DNA from: Amoebophrya sp. A120
Lineage: Eukaryota > Sar > Dinophyceae > Syndiniales > Amoebophryaceae
Length of the DNA stretch: 64,000 nt
NCBI GenBank assembly: GCA_905178155.1
Contig: CAJINV010000005.1
Coordinates: 8,688,903 to 8,752,902, forward strand
Direction of reading: 5' to 3'
Within the stretch, counting starts at the first letter, position 1. Every line of letters starts with the position of its first letter. Positions 29,701-39,897 of the stretch are shown here, in pieces. The position numbers and the translations under genes are program-made. Below the pieces are notes generated by a model. That model searched no databases and was not told the origin of the DNA. It was given only the letters and a program-made list of their open reading frames with translations.

Positions 29701-32700
29701 TAATACTTTTACTTTACGTTTACCTCACAAAGTAGAAAAGTTGTCCTCTCAAACTCCTAAACCATGAATAGCGAAGATCGAAGAACAAGAAAGGCTCTAA
29801 ATGAGTACGTTGCTTCCGACTGTTCCGAATGGCGTCCACCTCGATCTGCGGATTCATGCCCGGTGGATACTTTACGGTCTTTTTCATAGAGTCCGAATGC
29901 GGCGTCACAATTTTGGTGGCAGATTTCGGAGTTTGGTCCACCAGACTCATGCCTGGCGGGGGAAAAGCGAGTGCGTTCTGCAGCCGGAGCTTTTTCAATT
30001 TTTCCTTTTTCGCCGATTTCGCTTCGGCTTCTTCCTGTTTATTTCCCTTCACCTCGAGCTCGATCTTCGTCTTCGCCGCCTGCAGGGTCGTAGTGGAAGA
30101 AGTGGCGGCGCAGTTGCTTGCACTATTTTCAACAGTGCCTGCAGATGGAGTTGTTCCAGAAGAAGTCTTATGGATTGCAAAAATGTCTGGGTCTGGAAGA
30201 ATGCAGGAGTTTGTCATGCAGATTTTGCATGACGCATGAGGTCTGTGATGCATGCCCTAGCATCAGAGATTTTGCGAGGGATTTCTGATGCTCATACCGC
30301 ATGAGAAATGCCCTCTCTATGTAGCACAAATTGCACCTCTTTTGCTGTTCATGCAAGACAGATTTTATGTAGATTCCAAAAGTAGCATCACAAGTTGTTT
30401 CCTTCTAGACCCAGACATTTTTACATTTGGTAGGTCTGCTTTAATACCAATGGCGGGCTGGCCAGCTCATGCAGCGAAGAGGAATCATCCACCGGCGCAG
30501 CAGAGACGCTACCTTCCTCTACTCCGGATGCAGAAGCAGAAGTTTTTCCCGCGGTCGTTGTAGACGCAGACGCAGTGGCTACAACAGTATTCGGTGCAAC
30601 AAACTGCGGTGCTGGTAATTTCTGCTTCAGCACTTTTCCTCCGGCCGCTGCCTGCTGCTTCATCAACCAGTTGGACTCAGCCTCATCGAGATGAGCGGTT
30701 GGCTTGTTCGAAGTGTACGTTGCCTGGTCGACGTTGCTCATCAACTGCGCAGAACTGGTGTTCTTGTGCCCCTTGGTGATGTTTTCCGGCACGCTGCCCT
30801 TGCCTTTCTGATGCTGCGGCGACTTGCCCGTTGCTCCTTTACCTTTTCAATTTTTGAACAGACTAACAGAGAAGCTCGACGTGACCGGGGAGGTCACGTC
30901 CACCCGGCCGGCCGGCCGGCCGGACCGTGACCGGGGGTAGATTATGTCCCGCGGCTGCTATCCGGGCGCGGGCTGCGCCAGATGTTAGTTTTGCAAGCAG
31001 AGCCGCTCCGGCTCCACCCGCAGTGCCTATAATCGAAAGCCTGGGTGGGCCTCAGGCTCCTGCAAAGTAGCTAGCGTTGCGGGGGCGGATTTTATTTATG
31101 CAGTAGCTACTGTAGCGAGACACCGCTGGCAACCGCTCGAAACACCCTGCCCACCCACCCCACCCCAACCCCACCCTCACTCACACGGCTGCGACTCCCC
31201 CACCCCCGTCCGTTTCCCCGACTTTGCTTGCGCGCAAACGGAGAAAAGGGGCTGGGGACAGGAATGCACTGCCACTTCGTGGCGCTGCCACTTGGATCCG
31301 CCTGAGCTCGGACGACGCGCCGCATATTGAGACCTGTGGCTCTCAGGCGCAGTGACCTGAACCCTAGCACTGAACGACTTTGGCTCAAGGTACAGCGCCA
31401 CGACCTCCTGGTGCCCCCATGCCCTTTTCACTCTTCGCGCGAAGGGTGAAAAGGGGCCGGGGGTGTGAAGTCATGGCGCTGTGCAATGAGCCATAAATGT
31501 CGCGACGCAGACTTCGCGTCTTTGCCACAGTCATAGGTCCGCGTCAATATCATGCAGCACGCCCATGGGCGTCAGCAGGTCGGATGCGTTGTATATTGAG
31601 CCCAGAGCGAAGTCGTGGCTCCGAGGTTTAGTGAGCCGCACTCTAGTACCACTGGACGACTTCGGCTCAAGGCACAATGCCGCGACTTGCCTGTTGCTCC
31701 TTTCTGATGCTGCGGCGACTTGCCTGTTGCTCCTTTACCTTTTCATTTTATACAGAATCAGCCAGAGATAGATCATCCTTTGGATGATCGTAGGCTTCCA
31801 GTGGGAAGCCGTCTTCACCGGAAGGGCATGAGCGCCCGCGATGGGGCACCGCTTCCAGTGGGAAGCCGTCTTCACCGGAAGGGCATGAGCGCCCGCGATG
31901 GGGCACCCCGCCACCGCCGAAGGAGCCACGCGCCGAAGCAACCCCAAAGAACCCGCAGGAAGCGGAGCGACCCAGCGATGAATTTGGGGGACAACACGCC
32001 CCATCGAAAAGGCCGCGCAGCCCTGGAAGGCGGGAAAGCAATATTTATAAGTTCCAGCCAAAAAACACAGTGAGCAACGTAATGCGGGACCGGAAGTCTT
32101 CCTTAATAGCCTGCAAGGCAGGCGATATCATTTAAACCCGTAGCAGCCTCCAAACAGTGCGCAATCAATGGCGCCAAAGACGCCAAATAGCGCCGACCTT
32201 GGTCGTTTTATCCGTGACCTTTCTCGCAACGTAAAATTGGCAAAGGCCAGATACAAAAAGCCCTGTGGGAGCTCAATAAACCCAGCTGAATACAACAAGC
32301 CCCCGGCTTTTCTTATCCCAGTCTCCCCCTCTGCAAGGGTAACGGATTGGGCTCGGAGCCCGTTTACCGCCAGTGCCAAACAGCCGAGAAAGGTCAGGAT
32401 AAAAACAACCAAGGCCATTGAGATTGACCGCGAGATGAAACCAAATGTAAAGAGAGACAGCTCGTCCAGAACCAGGTCAAAGACCGTGACCAGGAACCCT
32501 AGACATCACCAGACAAAGCGCCGCCAGAATCTCTGACCGAAATGGGTCAGGGCTCGCAATAACACGGCCAGCCGGGGTTTAATTTCAACCCCGTCTCACC
32601 GGACAATCTTAATAAAACATCTGGCCAGGGTTTAATCTCAACCCTGTCTCACCAGATAAAATAAAGCCTTTGCCTTTCTGATGCTGCGGCGACTTGCCTG

Positions 32701-32725
32701 TTGCTCCTTTACCTTTTCGTTTCAT
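23750..32725 (-). CDS. very large Gln/Ser/Pro-rich low-complexity protein
   Basis: ATG at 32725 gives MKRKGKGATGKSPQHQKGKG, then two inserted blocks, then exons at about 30800-30434, 30168-29722, 29585-28639, 28402-28323, 27273-26809, 26550-26309, 26141-25622, 25296-24904, 24725-24351, 24086-24046 and 23790-23750. The product is rich in Gln, Asn, Ser, Ala and Pro. Identifiable pieces are NALAFPPPGMSL, a Lys/Glu-rich helix, a poly-Ala stretch, a tandemly duplicated 44-residue unit (25690-25965) and RYTGSGIFLSKWDLEAREQL. The stop follows KEKHGKQQL. Frame is kept across the E and F introners checked; the joint between 29722 and 29585 is not resolved. No family recognised; disordered scaffold or RNA-related protein is a guess. 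Confidence 0.6.
23791..24045. mobile_element. introner, family B
   Basis: TSD CAGCG. Ends TATGGATTGCAAAAATGTC and AGACACTTTTACATTTGATA. Separates the last two coding exons. Confidence 0.9.
24087..24350. mobile_element. introner, family B
   Basis: TSD GGTCCT (6 bp). Ends ATCAAATGCAAATATGTCTG and ATGTTTGCAATGCATA. Confidence 0.9.
25297..25621. mobile_element. introner, family E
   Basis: TSD ACCA. Ends TATCAAAAGGAAAAATCCCC and, on the right, GGGATGTTTCCTCTCAATAT. Removal joins QTASAGTTPGHARTE in frame. Confidence 0.88.
25690..25965 (-). repeat. in-frame tandem duplication of about 44 codons
   Basis: Two copies of EPKSISLSACLGF...SLSECHLDEVES...NQTVFVL.QQERE lie head to tail in the low-complexity gene. 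The DNA copies (about 132-138 bp) are very similar, so the duplication is recent. Confidence 0.9.
26142..26308. mobile_element. diverged introner, family A
   Basis: Left end TATGCATTGCAAAGGTACC, right end ATACTTTTGCAATTCAAATT. The right end lacks the usual ATA, and borders are uncertain by a few bases. Confidence 0.65.
26551..26808. mobile_element. introner, family B
   Basis: Ends TATCAAATGCAAAAAGGTC and CACTTTTACATTTGATATA. Inserted in a TA-rich target, so TSD limits are ambiguous. Interior closely matches 23791-24045. Confidence 0.85.
27480..27725. repeat. GC hairpin plus 95-bp direct repeat
   Basis: 27483-27505 is GCGTGGGGAC then GGTCCCCACGC, a strong hairpin. Two near-identical units follow, each with GGGGGAAGGGTGTTCGGCAT, GCGGACAGCGTCCGC (a perfect small palindrome) and CACACCAGGCGCGCGCG. 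Confidence 0.88.
28125..28235. repeat. 13-bp minisatellite GGTCACCTGTCNN
   Basis: About eight units of GGTCACCTGTC plus two variable bases, inside the giant family F introner. Confidence 0.92.
28403..28638. mobile_element. introner, family F
   Basis: 236 bp, TSD ATCGG. Ends TGTGGCGTTCTCAACTG and GTCTGAGAACGCCATA. Shows the unloaded form of the giant F element 80 bp away. Confidence 0.92.
30169..30433. mobile_element. introner, family B
   Basis: TSD GTCT. Ends TATGGATTGCAAAAATGTC and ACATTTTTACATTTGGTAG. Confidence 0.85.
30885..31680. other. inserted block I, with diverged internal repeats
   Basis: Starts with a GGCC-rich hairpin (GTGACCGGGGAGGTCACG and a CCGGCCGGCCGG run). Contains two diverged copies of a stretch ending CGACTT(T/C)GGCTCAAGG (31300-31405 and 31585-31690). 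No coding potential I trust. Confidence 0.6.
31770..31910. repeat. hairpins and a 59-bp tandem repeat in block II
   Basis: GATCATCC-TTT-GGATGATC is a perfect hairpin. Two copies of a 59-bp unit follow, each with GGCTTCCAGTGGGAAGCC and GGGCATGAGCGCCC, both self-complementary. Confidence 0.88.
32128..32418 (-). CDS. possible small polytopic membrane protein within block II
   Basis: A 96-codon frame from ATG at 32418 begins MALVVFILTFLGCLALAVNG and has further hydrophobic stretches (FIELPQGFLYLAFANF, ALFGVFGAIDCALFGGC). The frame stays open upstream for about 25 more hydrophobic residues. The opposite strand is also open, so this may be chance. No family recognised. Confidence 0.3.
   Translation of the reverse strand: MALVVFILTFLGCLALAVNGLRAQSVTLAEGETGIRKAGGLLYSAGFIELPQGFLYLAFANFTLRERSRIKRPRSALFGVFGAIDCALFGGCYGFK
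32555..32665. repeat. paired hairpin repeats at end of block II
   Basis: Two diverged copies of CC(G)GGGTTTAAT..CAACCC.GTCTCACC. Each can fold (GGGGTTTAATTTCAACCCC; AGGGTTTAATCTCAACCCT). Confidence 0.75.
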
Positions 32726-32829
32726 GAATGATGGTGATACTAACAACCGAATCTGTTTATGCGAAGAATAGTCATAGATACTGAAGAATCATTTCCATGC
32801 AAGTAGTATCAGGACGTGAAACAGGCGAT

Positions 32830-34070
32830 TTAACTTGTACCCTTCACATGTCCGTATAATCCCCCGCCGTCGTTTTTGTTCGGACCATAACACACCCCCT
32901 TTTCCTGCTGCTTGCCCCACGGCATGATCATGGGGCCAGCACAACTACTACCTTTGCCACCGTAAGAGTTGTAGTTGTCTTTGCAGGATGTTGGAATATT
33001 CGCTCCGTAATAAGGTCCATCCTTACAACCACCGTCCTTTCCGCCGAACACGCCCTGACTGTACATCAAGCCGAATTCGTCTTGCGCCGGTTTATTTCCC
33101 TTCATATTGTTCTGCAACGCAGGTCCTTTCAGCGGGCCGGTGTAGCCTCCTTTCAACGCCAGATGATCGATTTCCGACAAATTGCATTTGCCGGCCCCGT
33201 AACCCCCTCCGCTCTTGTTAAACCGTGCGGATTGGTTATCCAGGAAAAAAAGTGTGTAAGTGTAACTTTCTTTGTGGAACAGCATCACAAATTTACTCTA
33301 CATGACAGAGAAAACCTGTCATGCGTGGCTTGTAATCAAAAACACATACGAAAAGAGGACTTCGTGGCTGTCTGGCATGACAGGTGTAACTCTGTTGCAT
33401 GTTCTGCAACACAAATTTACACTATACACAGTTTTTTTCTTGCATATTGGTGCTGGTTGTGCGCCATCTGGGCCGTGGCTTCCCGGTTCTGCAGAGCGGG
33501 GTGCTGCTGGTTCGGTGGATGCAGATGAAGATGCTGCTGCTGATGGTAGTTGTTGTAATGGCCCCCGTTGTAGGAGGAACAAGGGCCGTCTTTGAATGAA
33601 AAGTTATTTCCGTAGTCCCCGTGGTTCATAGCGTTACCCCGATGTTGCTGTTGGAAACTATTATAGTAGTTGTTTTCGTACAATTTCTTCTGCTTTTTAT
33701 CTTCCGTCGGGGAAATGTAAAGCCGGCTGTGGTCCACCTTGTGGGGCTTCCGTGCAGATTTCGGCTCTCCGTCATCCCCCGAAGATGCGGGAGTAGAGGA
33801 CGCGGCCTTGGGTTCCGGCGAAAGTAGGCTGACATCTTCGGCGCCATCCGGTCCTTCCGCCCCAAGGGTCGTGGTGCTCTTGCTGTGCAGCGGGGTTCTT
33901 GTGGCCGCCACATCAGTGGCGGTTTGCTCACCAGCAGAGGCAGGTTCTTGCTCGGTCGAGGTTGCAGCTCCCTGCTCTTGCACTGCCGTCGTCTGCGCTT
34001 GATCTTCTTGACTCTGCTTTGCTGCAGGAGCCTCCACCTCAGGAACGGCTGGTGTCGAGATTTTTTTCAT
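32830..34070 (-). CDS. Gly/Asn/His-rich protein of unknown function
   Basis: Complete two-exon model. Exon 1 starts at ATG 34070 (MKKISTPAVPEVEAPAAKQS), is rich in Ala, Glu, Thr and Pro, then becomes Asn/His/Gln-rich (HQQQHLHLHPPNQQHP). A family D introner (33237-33445) with TSD ATTGGT follows; removal gives NQHQHQSARFNKSGGG in frame. Exon 2 is Gly/Lys-rich with repeated GGKDGGCKDGPYYG-type segments and stops at 32830. About 345 residues. The start lies 143 bp from the stop of the next gene upstream and the stop 105 bp from the start of the next gene downstream. No domain recognised. Confidence 0.8.
33237..33445. mobile_element. introner, family D
   Basis: 209 bp, TSD ATTGGT at 33231-33236 and 33446-33451. 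Ends TATCCAGGAAAAAAAGTG and CAGTTTTTTTCTTGCAT. Confidence 0.92.
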
Positions 34071-34148
34071 CGTTTAAAATGTTGTAAAAACATCAAAGCA
34101 TCACTAGTATTCACAAGATAAATTTTTTTCAGTGCACATGATGATAGA

Positions 34149-37100
34149 TCAAGAACATAAATTGCCGCAGAACTGTACTGTGTCTTTTATGCTAGTCCCT
34201 GCAGACACAAGACTACATCGCAGATTTTTTTATACAATGCAGACGATACTGAAGAATAAGTTGCATATTACCTTGTTCTCCCGACGAACTCGAATTGTTA
34301 CCCTCGCTTTGCTCCTGTCCTGGGCCGGTACCAGCGTAAGCACCCACCTGGTGCCTCGCTTGCAGCTCGTTATCGTTGCGGCCTGATGTTGTGCATGGAA
34401 AATAACAAGTAGAAACAGTCCCTAGATAGAAGAAGTCCTTGTGAATGTGAAGTGATTGTGATAATATCTTGCATGACAAACCTTAGTTTTCCGAGCGATA
34501 TCAGCATTACAAATCAATACAGTTTTATTAAATTTCTACCCGAGTCATCCGAACTCGGAGATTGGAACTGGTCGAGCAGATGAAAGTACGCTATGACAGT
34601 GCACAACCCTTCCTCCTCATTTGTATTGCATGAACAGCAATACAGGCATGCATCAGCAAAAGTGCCGGCTTTGCATGACAAATTTAGACTGGATTATAGT
34701 GCTACTTGGGCTACCAGAACTTGTCATGCAAACAGTGCCAAGAGGCAAAGTGTGGACTGGGTATTCTGCATGACAAATGAGAAGGAGGGGGCGATGTGCA
34801 CCTTCATATACGCTATCGAATTCATATTAATCGCGTTGTAGTCCGCCTTGTGCCCCGAGGAAGTAGTGGTCTCGCGTTGGCGGCCGGTGACTCGGGTCGA
34901 AAGACCGCCTCCTGCGGACGCAGCCGCAGCCGCCGGAGCCGCAGCGGGGACCAGGTGCCGCGAAAGTTGCGACGTCGAGCCGGTCGTGGTCATATTTATG
35001 CATTGCAAAAGTTAAAGCATCGTACTCGTACTACTTGCAGTTATGCATTACAAATCTACAAGTTGCTAAGGTAAATCAGCATTACAAATTTAATTTGTAA
35101 TGCGATTTGTACTAGGTCGATACTTTTGCACTGGATAATATTTCCGTTGGAACAATGATGCATCATCTTCCCATGATGGTTGATCCCTTTCCCGATGCCT
35201 TTCTTGCCATTGCCGTGCTGGGTCATTGTACCAGAAGAATGGTTAGTACCATTGTTGTTCGCAAAAGAAGGAGCTCCTGCATTCATCCCGGCACCATGGT
35301 AGTTATTGTGCTGTTGTTGCCACGAGCCTCCTCGGTTGTAATGCGCCGCAGGCCGTGCTGCGGGCTGCGCCGGCTGCGGTTTTCCGTTGGACATCTTTCC
35401 CGCGCCCTTCTTTCCACCGTGGGGTGCAACGTGGATGCGGGCCATGGTACTGCCATTGCCGCCGGGGGAGAGGACATGAGTTGTTGTTTTGGTTGAACAA
35501 TTCTGATTCATCTTCTTCTCGTTTTTGTTCCGGTTGCTTGTACTCAAGTTCCCATCGAGAAGAAGTACCTTAGCGTGACGACCCGAACCAGGATTGGTGT
35601 GGAGGTCCTATCAACTGCAAAAATGTCTGGGTCAGGAAGGATGCGAACTTGTGATGCTAACTTTGGACTTTAAAAAAATGTGTGTTGCATGACCAGCAAG
35701 AGGAGTCTAGTTTGTGTCACGCGGGGAGGGCGTTTGTCATGCGGGGTAGGCATCAGGAAGCCCTCTAAAAATCTGTGATGCTAGGCCGTGCATTACCGAC
35801 ATCCTGGGTCATGCAAAATATGCATGACGAGTCTCAGAATCTTCCAGACCCAGACATTTTTGCATTTGATAGGTCCGCCGGCGGGACGATCTTCGCGATG
35901 GGAATCGTCGCGAGGGACTTAGTATCGCAAGAAAAAACTGTTTCACTGTGAACCTGTGATGCAGAGAACGAAACACCAAAGTGTCTGTCTTGCTACACCT
36001 GCAACACAATGGATTTTTAAGTGTGTTTTCCGTTGGGAAACACGCATGGCAAATCTTCTGTGTCATGTGTAACAAACTTGTGATGCAGATCTCGCAAAAC
36101 CATCACAGTGAAACAGTTTTTTCTTGGGATACTTAGGCGTGGCCGAAGTAGAGCCTGCACCTCCTGTCGCGCTTTGCTCGTTCTCACTACCAGTGGAGTC
36201 CCGCATGCTTTGCCGGTCCTTGCGCGGGGTAGTACGGTCCACGACGGTTATCGCAAGAAAAAAGTGTCATACAGTTACACATATGTAGTTGTAACTTCAG
36301 CAACACAAACTTGCTCTGCGTGACGGACAAAACTTGCAATGCAGAAATCCTAAGAGAATAAAACACGTATGAAAGGCGACTCGCAAGCCTTTCCGGCATG
36401 ACAGAGGTTGCCTGTCTTGCGAGTTATGCATCACAGTGTGTACTAGCTGTAACACTTTTTTCTCTGCATAGCGGTCCATTCGTTGCTATCGTCTTTTTCG
36501 TGCCGGATTGAAGTGACAGACGTCGGGAGATATCGCAAGAAAAAACTGTTTCACTGTGAACTTGTGATGCAGAAAATGGAACACAAAACTCTTTGTCTTG
36601 CTACACCTGCAAGGCATTGGATTTTCAAGCGTGTTTTCCCCTATGGGAAATGCGCGCATGACAAATTTTCAGTGTCATGTGTAGCAAACTTGTGATGCAG
36701 ATCCTGCAAAGTCATCACAGTGAAACAGTTTTTTCGTGGGATAGGAGACGAAGATGAGCTACACCTGACGAGAGGATTGGAACTTATCCTGTGCAAAAGT
36801 ATCGTACTCGTATAAATGCAGGTCTTGCATTACAAATTTCTTTGTCAAGGCAAATCAGCATTACAAATTTTATTTCTCATGCTGAGAAAATTTGTAATGC
36901 ATTTATACGAGTACGATACTTTTGCAGTTCATAGAACTGCGTTTAGTGCAATGCGCACGCTCTTCGTGATTTGGTATTGAGCACCAGCGGATGAAGATCA
37001 TACATTATCAATTGCAATGTAAAATCAAAATAGAAGTTTAGGTAGATCACTGTAGCCGGAGCGAACTGCATTATACAAGGAAATCAATTGCTCTAGAAGC

Positions 37101-37284
37101 GTGATAATATGCATTTGTAATTGTAAGACCAAAAAGAAAAGTGTGCTCCTACAATGTCGCTTTCAATACATCCAGACTTTCCGGCCACAGCGATCACCGG
37201 ACTGTCATCGTCGTTTTCTCCTTGACCGAGCGTTCTCGCCTTGCCACAGCCATTCGCATGGTCTGTTCCGTCGGTCATCAACAT
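34149..37284 (-). CDS. multi-exon low-complexity protein, unknown
   Basis: Well-supported exons run from about 36980 to 34271. Joined text reads KSVRIALNAVPILSSG, then LPTSVTSIRHEKDDSNEW, VVDRTTPRKDRQSMRDSTG, TPKSLATIPIAKIVPPAD, a basic region with STSNRNKNEKKMNQNC, a Gly/Asn/His-rich stretch, poly-Ala and SIAYFHLLDQFQSPSSDDSG. Frame is kept through three C, two A, one B and one H introners and one GT-AG intron. The 3' end is either at 34213 or, through a further GT-AG intron, at 34149 (ending QFCGNLCS). The 5' exon is uncertain: an open frame at 37284-37145 (MLMTDGTDHANGCGK) is a candidate but its splice to 36980 is not clear. No family recognised. Confidence 0.6.
34383..34539 (-). other. 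GT-AG intron
   Basis: 157 nt from GTAGAAATTT to CAACATCAG. Joining gives SDDSGRNDNELQARH. It carries TTTGTAATGC and TTTGTCATGC, words typical of introners. Confidence 0.75.
34595..34808. mobile_element. introner, family H
   Basis: 214 bp with the longest TSD seen, TACGCTAT (8 bp). Ends GACAGTGCACA and GTGCACCTTCATA. Removal joins NMNSIAYFHLLDQ in frame. Confidence 0.88.
34998..35137. mobile_element. introner, family A
   Basis: TSD ATATTT (6 bp). Ends ATGCATTGCAAAAG and CTTTTGCACTGGATA. Confidence 0.9.
35609..35870. mobile_element. introner, family B
   Basis: TSD AGGTCC (6 bp). Ends TATCAACTGCAAAAATGTC and GACATTTTTGCATTTGAT. Removal joins VPPADLHTNPGSG in frame. Confidence 0.92.
35923..36131. 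mobile_element. introner, family C
   Basis: TSD CTTAG. Ends TATCGCAAGAAAAAACTG and CAGTTTTTTCTTGGGATA. Removal joins SATPKSLATIP in frame. Confidence 0.92.
36249..36471. mobile_element. introner, family C (diverged)
   Basis: TSD CGGT. Ends TATCGCAAGAAAAAAGTG and ACACTTTTTTCTCTGCATA. Removal joins SNEWTVVDRTT in frame. Confidence 0.88.
36531..36743. mobile_element. introner, family C
   Basis: TSD GGAGA. Ends TATCGCAAGAAAAAACTG and CAGTTTTTTCGTGGGATA. Nearly identical in length to 35923-36131. Confidence 0.92.
36785..36933. mobile_element. introner, family A
   Basis: TSD GAACT. Ends TATCCTGTGCAAAAG and CTTTTGCAGTTCATA. Removal joins IALNAVPILSSG in frame. Confidence 0.92.
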
Positions 37285-37713
37285 GGAGTCTTCCGCACCT
37301 TAGATTTTTTCGTGAAATGTTGAGATGATCCCGTTGCAAAAAAGAAGAACCTATTTTGTGTGGCAAAAAAGCCTTGCAGCTTCATCAACAGAACCGTAAA
37401 GCAGCAACATCCGTATCAGATGAATAGTACGCATGATAAAAACGACTACGGATTTACACTTCCTACCATTAGCCGGCGTCTGAAATTCCATTTTCCCGGA
37501 TGGATCGGGTTCGGGGCTGAATGTGCGGTCAATGGTGGGAAGCTGCGCCGAAGGCTTCGCGATCGTGTCAGCGTGCTTCGCTGTGGAGGGCGACTCAAAG
37601 AACCTAGTAGTGGTGGATCTGGATGTTGTATAATAAATGATAATGTGAATAAATCAGCAACACAAATTCTAAACCATTTTGTCATGCATATCCCGATTCC
37701 TCCATTATCAACA
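37285..37713. other. intergenic spacer
   Basis: About 0.4 kb between two head-to-tail genes. Open frames on both strands look incidental. No repeat recognised. Confidence 0.4.
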
Positions 37714-39897
37714 TTACGAATACAGAGCGTCCTCCCCGGCGCCAGTCGCAGCTGTCGCGGCCCGAGCTGATTGCTCCCCAACGCTTTCCCGATCGCTATG
37801 CATTGCAAATATGTCTTGGTCTGAAAACTTGTGATGCAAGGAAGGGAATAGTGAAAACACTGTAATGCGTTGCCCAGCGTGACAAGTTTTGCCGTGGTTC
37901 TGAGTTGCGTACTCCGCATGAGAAACTGGGTTTTTGCATGACAGGCAAGAGGACCTCTTGGTGGCCACGCAATACAGAGTGCAGAGACATGCCAGACTGA
38001 CATGACAAATCTCGCAATCTTCCAGACCCAGACATATTTGCATTTGATAATCGCTTTCAATGTACCAAATCGGCTTGAAAGATTGTTTGGAGCACGCACG
38101 TATGCATTGCAAAAGGGTCGAATTTGTACTAGTTGCGCTATATGCATTACAAATCTAGTTGCTAAGGTAAATCAGCACGACAAATTCTATTTGTCATGCT
38201 TACCGAATTTGTGATGCGATTTCTACTAGTAGCACGATCCTTTTGCAATGCATAGCACGCAGCCGCTGGTGCTCTTCTTCGTTCTCCGATGCGTTGCTGC
38301 TTCCTTCTTCATCATCCTCGGACGAACTATACGCCTTTTTGTCCGCCAAAGCCAACTCCATGTTCAAAATCTCGTCTCGGGCAGACACAGAGGTGGTGCG
38401 CTTTATGGAGTTCTCAAATGTTACTTTCTCAACTGGTGTTACATGAATTTGTAATACAAGAACGGCAAAAGTGAGAGGGGGAAAATTGCTTCTTTTGCAT
38501 TACAAGTTCTGCACACATTTAGGTGCTGTTTAGCCCTTCGAAAATTTGTCATGCGAAGCAGCTTTCTCGTGTGGAACTTGATGGTAGTTCTGCATGACAA
38601 AGTCATGTAACAATTGAGAATGTAACAGTTGAGAACGCCATACGCTTGAGAGCAGAGGTCGTGTCGTGGTTCGCCGCAGCTGCAGGGGTCTTCGCAGAGG
38701 TCGCGGAGTTCTTCGGCACGCTGGTGCTATGATTCTGTGTACTGTATCAAGTGCAAAAATGTCTGGGTCTGGAAGAATGCATGTTTGTCATGCTTGTCTG
38801 GCATGAGCATGACTCTTAAATCTGTCATGCAGGCTACCCAAGGGCTCCATTTTTCTTTGATGCAGAAACACAGTTTGTCATGCAGAATGGGCAACACCTA
38901 GAAGCTCAGAAACTTGTCATGCTAAGACAGCACTTGTGGCCTCATCATGAGACGCCACCCAACATCACAAGTTTCCAGACCCAGACATTTTTACATTTGA
39001 TATACTGTCGTTCAAAGCCAGCGCCGCCTGCTCTTGTTCCATCATCTGCAGCTTCTTCTTCTCTTCCGCTTTTTTCCGCACCAGCCGCTTCTTCCGGTTT
39101 TTCTCGTAGTTTTTCGATTTCCCGGTCTGGGAATTGGGTGCATTTTGCAGGAGCTCAGAAGAAGTTGCACGAGCATCACCTGCGGCATTTTCTGATGCAG
39201 TGCCACCAGTGGTAGTAGGGCCCGGACCGCCCAAATAGCTTGAAATTATGAAGCCGGGATGATGATGAAAATAATTTTTTTTCTTCACTTTTTCGAAAGA
39301 ACTGGCCAGAGTGATTTCATTTTTTCCCTGCTTCGGCGACTGGACATTCACATTGTTCATGACCTTCCCCGGCGCGGCCGCATCATGATCGTCCTCGGGC
39401 AGGGAAGAAGTTTTCGTTTTCAACACGTTGCTCACAGTGGTGTTCTTTTCCTCCTCTTCAACCACAGCGAGAAATTTCTCGTTCAAATCTTCGCAGATCG
39501 AAGAAGAAGTGGAGACCACGACGGCTCCGCGATCATAGTCAGCATCCTGGTCCAGTTTCTTCCACGGACAGTAGTTGGGGTCGTTCTTGTTCTTCTGGGG
39601 CGAGTTGCTTTTCGGCAGGGGCACCGGCAGTTTGCAGAATCGGGGTGATTCTGCTGGTTGCCGTAACATATTTTTTGCTGTGCCACCAGCAGCTCCAGTG
39701 CCGCCGCCGGGGATAGAAGGAGAAAGATTCTCCTTGTTCACATAATTTTTTCCAGCAGCGCTGGTACCATTGCTCGTTGTTCCGCCGCCGGACTTGGCGG
39801 CCGTGGTGGTCCCATCGAGAAGCTTCGGCCACTCGTGGTCCACCTTCTTGGACTGCTGTTTTTGGCAGGTGATAACTTTGCTCATCACGCCAGACAT
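37714..39897 (-). CDS. basic, coiled-coil-containing protein of unknown function
   Basis: Start chosen at ATG 39897 (MSGVMSKVITCQKQQSKKVD), which follows an A-rich leader; the frame is open further upstream but reads like UTR. Exon 1 to 39003 is rich in Ser, Thr, Gly and Lys, with NYCPWKKLDQDADYDRG and a basic helix KNRKKRLVRKKAEEKKKLQM. Later exons: 38744-38643, 38403-38255 (acidic, SSSEDDEEGSSNASENEEEH), 38100-38050 and 37797-37714 (RESVGEQSARAATAATG, ending EDALYS). The B introner at 37798-38049 with TSD ATCGCT joins YIESDRESVG in frame. About 480 residues. Nuclear or RNA-associated role is only a guess from composition. Confidence 0.72.
37798..38049. mobile_element. introner, family B
   Basis: TSD ATCGCT (6 bp). 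Ends ATGCATTGCAAATATGTC and ACATATTTGCATTTGATA. Joins the last two exons in frame. Confidence 0.92.
38101..38254. mobile_element. introner, family A (diverged interior)
   Basis: TSD GCACG. Ends TATGCATTGCAAAAG and CTTTTGCAATGCATA, a symmetrical pair unlike most A copies. Confidence 0.88.
38404..38642. mobile_element. introner, family F
   Basis: TSD CGCTT. Ends TATGGAGTTCTCAAATG and CAGTTGAGAACGCCATA. Confidence 0.92.
38745..39002. mobile_element. introner, family B
   Basis: TSD TACTG. Ends TATCAAGTGCAAAAATGTC and GACATTTTTACATTTGATA. Confidence 0.92.

Larger units (their letters stand above)
30796..32720. repeat. three copies of a first-exon segment flanking two inserted blocks
   Basis: A segment of about 50 bp (encoding KGKGATGKSPQHQKGKG on the minus strand) occurs at 30796-30857, 31686-31742 and 32668-32720. 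Between the copies lie block I (30858-31685) and block II (31743-32667). The middle copy also has a partial extra repeat. The arrangement resembles two insertions each bounded by the same long direct repeat. Confidence 0.85.
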
